Shown in pieces: positions 58,182-64,000 of a stretch of 64,000 nt of DNA. The position numbers and the translations under genes were made by a program. The stretch comes from Stictocephala bisonia (taxonomy: Eukaryota > Arthropoda > Insecta > Hemiptera > Membracidae), in contig JAQJVL010000673.1 in NCBI GenBank assembly GCA_035578905.1, positions 388,591 to 452,590 on the forward strand, written 5' to 3'. Every line of letters starts with the position of its first letter. Position 1 is the stretch's first letter. The notes beneath the pieces were generated by a model that was not told the origin of the DNA, did no database searches, and was given only the letters and a program-made list of their open reading frames with translations.

Positions 58182-60467
58182 TCATCTAAGTCTTAGTCCA
58201 AAAATTGAATTTGCTGCAGAATTTTTAATTTTGAAATTTATTAACTGAGTTTTAGAAGCATTGACCTTAAGCTTGTTGTTATCAAACCACTGGAGTAAGC
58301 TATTTGACTCCAAAAAGGCTCTTTGCTCCAATTCGTTTCTACTGGGGCTGGTCAACGAGAGGGAAGTGTCATCTGCAAAAAGGCAGATCTTAGAGTGTAC
58401 TAAGCTATATGGAATATTATTGATGAATATTAGGAAAAGGATCGGTCCAAGGATAGATCCCTGAGGCACCCCCGCGACAATGCACGCTTCAGCAGAAGTG
58501 TGACGCCTTACAGACCCATTTTTATCTATAGCTTGAATCTCAACCGACTGCTTACGACCCCGAAGATATGAGTCAAACCAATTTAAAGCCACCCCTCTTA
58601 TTCCAATTTCGTTCATTTTTCCAAAAAGCATGTTATGGTCAACGGTGTCAAACGCCTTACTCAGATCGAAGAAAAGGCCAGCTGCTTGATGCTTGGCGTC
58701 TAGGGCTCGAATAATATAATCTGTAAAGCTAAAAATTGCGTCCACCGTTGACTTTCCTTTCACGAATCCAAATTGGTTATCAATAATAATGTTATGTTTC
58801 CCAAGGAACCGGCAAAGCCTAGTTAAGACCACAGTTTCAAAGATTTTAGATAGTGTTGATAAAATTGAAATTGGCCTGTAATTGTCGCACACTTGATCAT
58901 TGCCTTTTTTCAATATTGGTCTTACCAATGATTTTTTCAACGCCTCAGGAAACTGGCCACTTACAAATGAATTATTAATTAAGGTGCTTAGTGGGGAGCT
59001 TATTATATCAGGTATTTCTTTCAATAGAACAGCAGATATTTCATCAATTCCTGAGGATCTTTTGTTTTTTAGTTTCTTTATAACTTCCATAATTTCATTC
59101 TCAGATGTGGGGTAGAGGTAAAACGATTTCTCACTCATAGTTCGTTCATTACTTGGTGCACTTTGATCTTCTTTTGCTGTCATACACATCTGATTTCTAT
59201 TCGCAACATTTATGAAAAAGCTATTTAGGATGTTCGCCACTTCTTCAGGGTCTTCAACTAGTTCACCATTATTATTCATAACATTGATGCCTTTTTTATT
59301 ACTTGGCAATGCTCCAAATCTGGTTTCATTAACTACTTTCCATATAGTTTTAGATTTATTGTCTGACTTATCAATTCTATCTTTAATTTGAGTGGATTTT
59401 GCTTGTCGGATGAGAAATCTGTATCTTTTCTTTAGTCTTAAATAATATTGGCGAAGGAAGTGGTCTGAACTAAGGTCTTTAGTCTTAATGTACATATTAA
59501 ATACTTCGTCTTTAGTGGCCAAAATGTCATTGCTTAGAATTATGCTTTTCCCTTGGCATTCCTTAACTTTGGTTATCTTTTTCGGAAAAGCAATCTCAAA
59601 GTTATATTTTACGTTGTCATAAAATGCATTGAATTGATCATCGAAATCATTTTGAGTGTACATATCACCCCACTTTTCTTTAATTAACAGGTGTCTAAAT
59701 GTACGCACATTTGCCACAGAGAATTTTCTGATCAGTACATTCTTGGCTTTAGAAGGCTTTGCCGTTGATATTAATGGTATGTTTGCTGTGATAGCATGAT
59801 GGTCAGACAGAGCAGATATCACAACAGAAGTCTCAGTGTTAGAATCATCGGTGAAAATGTGGTCTATAAGTGTTTTAGAGCCCAAACATTCTATAGTATG
59901 TGATCTTACTACGTTATGAAGTCCAAAAGAGGACATTAAGTTCACAAACTTAAAAGCATTCACAGAATCTCTGGAAAGGTCTATATTAAAGTCTCCCATG
60001 ATTATTGTTTTGCGGTACTTCTTAATGTATTTATCTAGACAGCTTGACATGAGATCAAAAAACAAATCAAGTTCCGAAGAGGGGGGCCTGTAACCTGCTA
60101 TTAGAAGCATCTTAGAGTTGTCCTCTACAAGCAGAGAGGTTCCAACCAGTTTACAATGGCCTTCAACACAAAATTCGCTTAGGTCCAGGGCATGATGTTT
60201 AACATCTTTAGTGCACCAAATGCCCACTCCACCCTTATCCATTCCTATTCTACAGAATGCTGCTATGCTTGAGTAACCTGTTAAATGAGTGTGCTGTAGT
60301 TGGTAGTCTTTTAGCGAGTGTTCAGAAACACAGATTACGTCCGGCATTTCGGAATCTATAAATAGTTGGAATGGTTCAATCTTGGAAGTTAACCCTCTAA
60401 TATTCTGATGAACTAGTTTTAGATACTTTGGTTTGCGTTCCACACCCCGCCAGCAATGCTCGCCCAA
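58182..60467 (-). CDS. LINE E ORF2: AP-endonuclease and reverse transcriptase
   Basis: 761 codons. Endonuclease first (residues about 15-240): LKLVHQNIRGLTSKIE, VICVSEHSL with catalytic Glu, GDFNIDL and SDHHAI. Then a linker and the RT from about residue 480: NYRPISILSTLSKIFE, GLFFDLSKAFDTVDH, AGVPQGSILGPILFLIF and KICLFADDTSLSLTS (catalytic Asp pair intact). It nicks target DNA and primes cDNA from the nick. The frame is lost just after SKTQLINFKIKNSAANSIFG near 58190, and the rest is in the next ORF. The start ATG lies only 40 nt inside the element; no ORF1 is present, so the copy may be 5'-truncated. Confidence 0.92.
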   Translation of the reverse strand: MGEHCWRGVERKPKYLKLVHQNIRGLTSKIEPFQLFIDSEMPDVICVSEHSLKDYQLQHTHLTGYSSIAAFCRIGMDKGGVGIWCTKDVKHHALDLSEFCVEGHCKLVGTSLLVEDNSKMLLIAGYRPPSSELDLFFDLMSSCLDKYIKKYRKTIIMGDFNIDLSRDSVNAFKFVNLMSSFGLHNVVRSHTIECLGSKTLIDHIFTDDSNTETSVVISALSDHHAITANIPLISTAKPSKAKNVLIRKFSVANVRTFRHLLIKEKWGDMYTQNDFDDQFNAFYDNVKYNFEIAFPKKITKVKECQGKSIILSNDILATKDEVFNMYIKTKDLSSDHFLRQYYLRLKKRYRFLIRQAKSTQIKDRIDKSDNKSKTIWKVVNETRFGALPSNKKGINVMNNNGELVEDPEEVANILNSFFINVANRNQMCMTAKEDQSAPSNERTMSEKSFYLYPTSENEIMEVIKKLKNKRSSGIDEISAVLLKEIPDIISSPLSTLINNSFVSGQFPEALKKSLVRPILKKGNDQVCDNYRPISILSTLSKIFETVVLTRLCRFLGKHNIIIDNQFGFVKGKSTVDAIFSFTDYIIRALDAKHQAAGLFFDLSKAFDTVDHNMLFGKMNEIGIRGVALNWFDSYLRGRKQSVEIQAIDKNGSVRRHTSAEACIVAGVPQGSILGPILFLIFINNIPYSLVHSKICLFADDTSLSLTSPSRNELEQRAFLESNSLLQWFDNNKLKVNASKTQLINFKIKNSAANSIFGLRLR

Positions 60468-60507
60468 GGGGTGCTGTGGGGTCTGTTGGGAACTCCTAAA
60501 AAAGACT

Positions 60508-60947
60508 TATTGTACTTCCCTCATGGTACTTTGCAAATGATTCACCCTTTTTAGGATTAGCAGATACAACTGCTTTGGGGTTATCTACCCTATCAACACG
60601 CAGTGTGCCAGTTATGTATGTCTTTTCACCTAACAATTTTTTTGTAAGTGGAACACTATTGTAGAAATTGTCTGCAAAAACAGAATGGCCCTGTCCCAAT
60701 CTTTCTTGTAATAGATGAAGTACAACTTTTTCAGTGTGTCCAACACCTGATAGGGTATCCAAGGCACCAGCATAAATGCAAAACTTTAAGCTTAGTCCAT
60801 TAGGTTCAGTTAAAATATAAAGTTTTATTCCGTACTTGTGTTTTTTTTTGTTTAATATACTGTCTAAAAATTAGACGCCCTCTCCACAAAACCATGGACT
60901 CATCAAGTGAAAGTTCTTTGCTAGGCAAATAAATATTGTTCATTTTG
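60508..60947 (-). pseudogene. piggyBac transposase catalytic core
   Basis: Minus strand: NKMNNIYLPSKELSLDESMV (first catalytic Asp, in DESM) and LWRGRLIFRQYIK. After a T9 run at 60841-60849, where frame changes, KYGIKLYILTEPNGLSLKFC and AGALDTLSGVGHTEKVVLHL follow, then SVFADNFYNS (second catalytic Asp), ending YHEGSTI at the LINE junction. All three Asp regions of the DDE/D core thus survive across the pieces. Confidence 0.9.
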
Positions 60948-61571
60948 TTATTGAAAAAAATCTACTATTGGTCTTATTTTATGTAAGCGGTCTTGAGAGT
61001 TAGGGTCGTTTTTTACAAAGTGCAGGCACCGCAAAATTAGGAGGAATCTATCCCTAGACATATAATCAGAGAAGCATGTCTTGTATAGTTTAGTAGTTTT
61101 CCAATAGTGCCATAGGGAGGGCATTCGTACATGGCCAGTATGAAATAAAAGTCCTAGAAAAGTTTTAAATTCTGTCAGTGTAAGATCTTTCCATGATGAA
61201 ATACAAGATATTTCACTGAAACCTGCTGACAAAAATATTTCTTCAGCATTTGCATTGGTTTCATTTATTATTCCCTGAAGAAAAGGCTTGTCTATAATTA
61301 AATTAAAATAATCCAATGGAGTGTTATTGCCCGGTATACCCACACACAATCCAGTTGGCTGATTAAATAAAAATGTCTTCATTAGGGGGGTATCATCCCA
61401 ATTTAGTTGTGGAACATCAGTTTTATTTTTCTTACCTTGAGGTTTGGGGTTGAGACTTGCTTGGCTAGTACTGGGTTGAGGAGATGAACACACTGACGTA
61501 AGCTGACTGTTTACATCACTACTACTAATGTCAACTGTGTTTTCAGACTGTATCTGATTCATTGTCATCAA
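60948..61571 (-). pseudogene. piggyBac transposase N-terminal part
   Basis: Starts MMTMNQIQSENTVDISSSDV; an acidic/polar region, then QLNWDDTPLMKTFLFNQPTG, LDYFNLIIDKPFLQGIINET, LTLTEFKTFLGLLFHTGHVR and PSLWHYWKTTKLYKTCFSDY, the usual order in the N-terminal domain of DDE_Tnp_1_7 transposases. The frame is lost at about 60950 in an A7 run and continues in the catalytic core. Upstream codons to about 61680 may belong to the original N-terminus but carry stops. Confidence 0.88.
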
Positions 61572-62039
61572 TCAGTTGGACGAAAACTGTCACCACTACT
61601 ATATGCCTCTGATTCAGAATCACTATCATTAAATCTATCAATTTCACTAATAGTTAATCTATTGGGATCACGGGGCTCAAAACCTGCCATATTTAGCAAC
61701 TTCCAACACATTTATTAAGAACAGTAATTAGAAACGGCATACACATCCACGTTCTCTAACATCTAAACAAACACGTGGCAATTCACTAAAGAGGTTAGAA
61801 TGACTGATGATGTCATGATATGGCGTGGAGTGGGGAGCGTTCAATGCCAACTGAGAACGCCAAATGGCGTCAGCCGCATATGCCGTGGCACTGCTGAACG
61901 CCAAATGGCGTTTGCCGCAGCGAACGTGTTAACCAATCATCCACACAAACATACATACAAGAAGGGCGTTCACACAAAACTACCTATAGTGTTTTATGAC
62001 TCCCCAACAGTCAACGTGATATGTCTAGCCAATTAAGTT

Positions 62040-62930
62040 GGTCTCCCAGTTGTGTGCTAGGAACTCTCTGACGCTGTAAAAAAGCCTGGAACAAAAGTAT
62101 GCCTCTCAAGAGGGTCTTAAACATTTTTTAATCTGGAGCAATTTTCATTTCTTTAGACAAGCTGTTAATTTATTTGACACCCACCTTTCGTGGGCAAGTG
62201 TTGATAGACTACCATTTGGTGTTGTTCAGTACGGTAGTCATATCTGCCTCTAGTATTATAACTATGCAAATCACTGCCCCTTATGAGGTTGCATTTGGAC
62301 ATTCAATATAGAATTGTTTCTAGAACTCAAGGCAGAGTCAACAGCTTGAGTTGTTTGAACATTGGTTTGCACGACTTTCTGCTCATTAAATTTGCAATAA
62401 TTTGGACTGCCTTCTTTTGGAGTTTGAACACCCTCAAGAATTCACTATTTACACTACTTCCTCCAAATCTTCAGTCCATAGGAAAAGTGAGGGTAAATGA
62501 GACCATCATCAGTACCTGAATAGGGCAGTATTCAGAGGTGGTCCTCAGTACATAGATGTCTGAAGATAACTTAGAGCATGCACTATTAATATGGTTATTC
62601 CATGTCAAACCTCCGTCGAGGTATATTCCAAGGAATTTAGTGGACTGCACTTCTTCTAACACAGAGTCTGCCAGTAACACTGAGGGGCTACTTCCAAAAT
62701 CAATGGGCCTTAAACAAAAGTTGATGACCTGTGATTTTGTTGAATTTGTTTTAAGGTTTAGCATATTAAAATGCTGAGCACAACTGTTCAAATCAAGATA
62801 AACGTTTAGTTCCATATATATATATATATTCCCAATAAAGCAAAGAGTCGTGTCATTGGCATATTGGATGAGTTGAGACAGAATTTTGATACTTGTAGGG
62901 TGTAAATCTAGTTTCCTTTTTTTTGTTTAT
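62040..62930 (-). pseudogene. LINE F fragment, RT C-terminal half
   Basis: Minus strand from about 62930: LIQYANDTTLCFIGN (FADD box altered to YAND), then LNSCAQHFNMLNLKTNSTKS, STKFLGIYLDGGLTWNNHIN and, after frame changes, FKLQKKAVQIIANLMSRKSC. A (TA)n run at 62815-62830 interrupts it. The catalytic Asp-to-Asn change plus frameshifts make it dead. Confidence 0.8.
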
Positions 62931-63129
62931 TTTTATTTATATAAGCAATAAGCAATTAGTGAGAATTTTAGTTGTTTTGGATAATAGTGTGTAATATTTT
63001 TTAATTTGGTGATTCAAACATCTTTGTTCTAAGTAGGTTATATAAAAATCCAAGCAATATATAGATTGGTGTATTTATAAATTGTAGTCTTTAAGTAGTT
63101 TTTATTTTTACCATTGAGAACTTGGACTA

Positions 63130-63445
63130 ACAAGATAACTTTAGCATCTTACAATAAAGAGCTGTTGTCTATACATACACAGTAAAGCACGATGAAAGAG
63201 ATAAAGTATGGAAACTTGATGTAATATATTATTATGAAATCAAGTATATTTCGTTACCTAGATTACTTATTTACGTTATTTTGTTAAAAATTATCAAAGT
63301 ATTTTGATAGACAAAAATATTCCTAACTGTCAATGTATCAGAAGTCTTCGTCTCAACTATGACTTCCGATATATCGGATGTTGGTCTCAGTAATATTGGC
63401 TTTTGGAGAAACTAAAATCTATATGCATCTCCAGTTTTCAAGTTA
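63130..63445 (+). repeat. Unclassified dispersed repeat, copy 2
   Basis: Collinear with 53355-53700 and somewhat diverged. Both copies lie just on the 5' side of a minus-strand LINE fragment (52940-53345 and 62040-62930). Confidence 0.8.
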
Positions 63446-63831
63446 AGTCTATTTTTAACACAATCACAGCTACAAATCAGGTAGGCTTAATGCAGTAAGA
63501 CTTCATACAATAAATTCTTTGATGAATTTATATTTTGTTCTTATTTTGAGCAAATAAACTTGACATTATTTGCACTAACCTACCCCCTGTAAATACGTAC
63601 TTGTGTTTTGTACTTTTTTGTGAACTCATCTCCTGTAGCAAATCTGCTGACTTCCAGTACTTAAGTGAAACTTAGTAAAGTATATCCCCATAATGTATTA
63701 GTGAGTACACTCTGTTATATATGTCGCTTATAAAAAGTCTATATATTTAAATTTTGTGAGGAAATGTTAAAATTAAGGTTGATTGCAGATTTTTTTTTTT
63801 TTTCAAATTATAAATGTATGTTCTTTTCTAG

Positions 63832-63944
63832 TTGATTCCTGCTGGTATAATGGCAAATAACAACATCCGCAGGTCATCTTGTGGCCTAGATTTTTCTATT
63901 GTACCAGACCTCAAATTAGCTCTAATAGCTGCTACTGAAAACTG
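63832..63944 (+). CDS. First or early coding exon of an unidentified gene
   Basis: A T-rich tract and TTCTTTTCTAG acceptor precede an open block with an ATG at 63850: MANNNIRRSSCGLDFSIVPD then LKLALIAATENW, followed by donor CTG|GTGAGA (2 bases over). The sequence is GC-richer than the flanks and reads without stops upstream of the ATG as well (LIPAGI), so the ATG may or may not be the start. I do not recognise the family. Further exons lie past the window end. Confidence 0.5.
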
Positions 63945-64000
63945 GTGAGACTTATTTTTATGAATTAGTAGAGGGCAGATTTTAATCCTAGATTTGTTTC

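Larger units (their letters stand above)
57185..60507 (-). mobile_element. LINE E, 3.3 kb, inserted in piggyBac
   Basis: The junctions CCATTAT|AGTC and GACT|TATTGTAC imply a TAT overlap of 3 bp at the target. Minus-strand ORF2 occupies 60467-57548. The 3' UTR has a polypyrimidine tract, a 17-bp inverted repeat (ATTTACTTTTATGGAAT at its two ends) and terminates in tandem TGACTAT heptamers instead of poly(A). Such short 3' tandem repeats are typical of CR1/L2-group LINEs. Confidence 0.9.
56250..61928 (-). mobile_element. piggyBac transposon split by a LINE
   Basis: TTAA target copies at 56246-56249 and 61929-61932 flank perfect 14-bp TIRs (CACGTTCGCTGCGG / CCGCAGCGAACGTG). Palindromic words related to AACGCCAAATGGCGTT lie at both ends (56399, 56457, 61856, 61898). 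Subtracting the LINE (57185-60507) leaves about 2.36 kb, normal for piggyBac. The transposase is on minus in three pieces and is disabled by the LINE and at least one homopolymer frameshift. Confidence 0.97.

Overview
The window is AT-rich animal nuclear DNA. Exons with GT-AG borders, introns of about 0.8-3.7 kb, and insect-type transposons (piggyBac, hAT, pogo-like, Helitron, CR1/Jockey-like and RTE LINEs, tRNA-derived SINEs) point to an insect. A hemipteran is my guess, not proven. No prokaryotic features, rRNA genes or functional tRNA genes were seen.

Host genes are sparse. The only one I can name is Atg13, the HORMA-domain subunit of the Atg1/ULK autophagy-initiation complex. Five exons on + (15910-16026, 17710-17929, 20626-20809, 24551-24863, 25697-25906) join in consistent phase and end in a stop. 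The N-terminal exon(s) were not found and may lie upstream of the window. Two further likely coding exons belong to genes I do not recognise: 30505-30685 on - and 63832-63944 on +, the latter continuing past the window.

The rest is mostly mobile and repetitive DNA. From 1 to 15.9 kb there is a decayed transposon ORF, a 128-bp satellite split by a 3.1-kb long-TIR element with a 3-bp target duplication, dispersed GTGGGTGGGTCAATACCAC minisatellites, a TA-flanked MITE carrying a SINE, and a LINE remnant. The Atg13 introns hold a 138-bp-arm foldback element and a perfect 78-bp tandem array. From 26 to 35 kb there are a SINE, three small inverted-repeat elements with hammerhead-like cores, and a 5'-truncated RTE LINE with a 16-bp target duplication. 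From 35 to 44.6 kb a LINE is cut first by a 347-bp hAT MITE (TSD AAGACTGG) and then by a 6.5-kb hAT element (TSD TGCACAGT). That hAT itself holds two nearly identical 1.1-kb Helitrons, one of which splits the transposase ORF. From 45 to 52 kb there are a deleted piggyBac, a pogo-like MITE, and a LINE with an internal deletion and a double palindromic scar. From 52 to 63.5 kb there are more LINEs and SINEs and a piggyBac (TTAA, 14-bp perfect TIRs) whose transposase is split by a 3.3-kb LINE.

The most unusual structure is 48758-49394. Two abutting palindromes of 239 and 77 bp have the same 4-nt spacer, AATC. Removing the inserted inverted copies restores an uninterrupted LINE reading frame across GATT. 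This looks like one broken site whose two ends each folded back, were copied and were rejoined.
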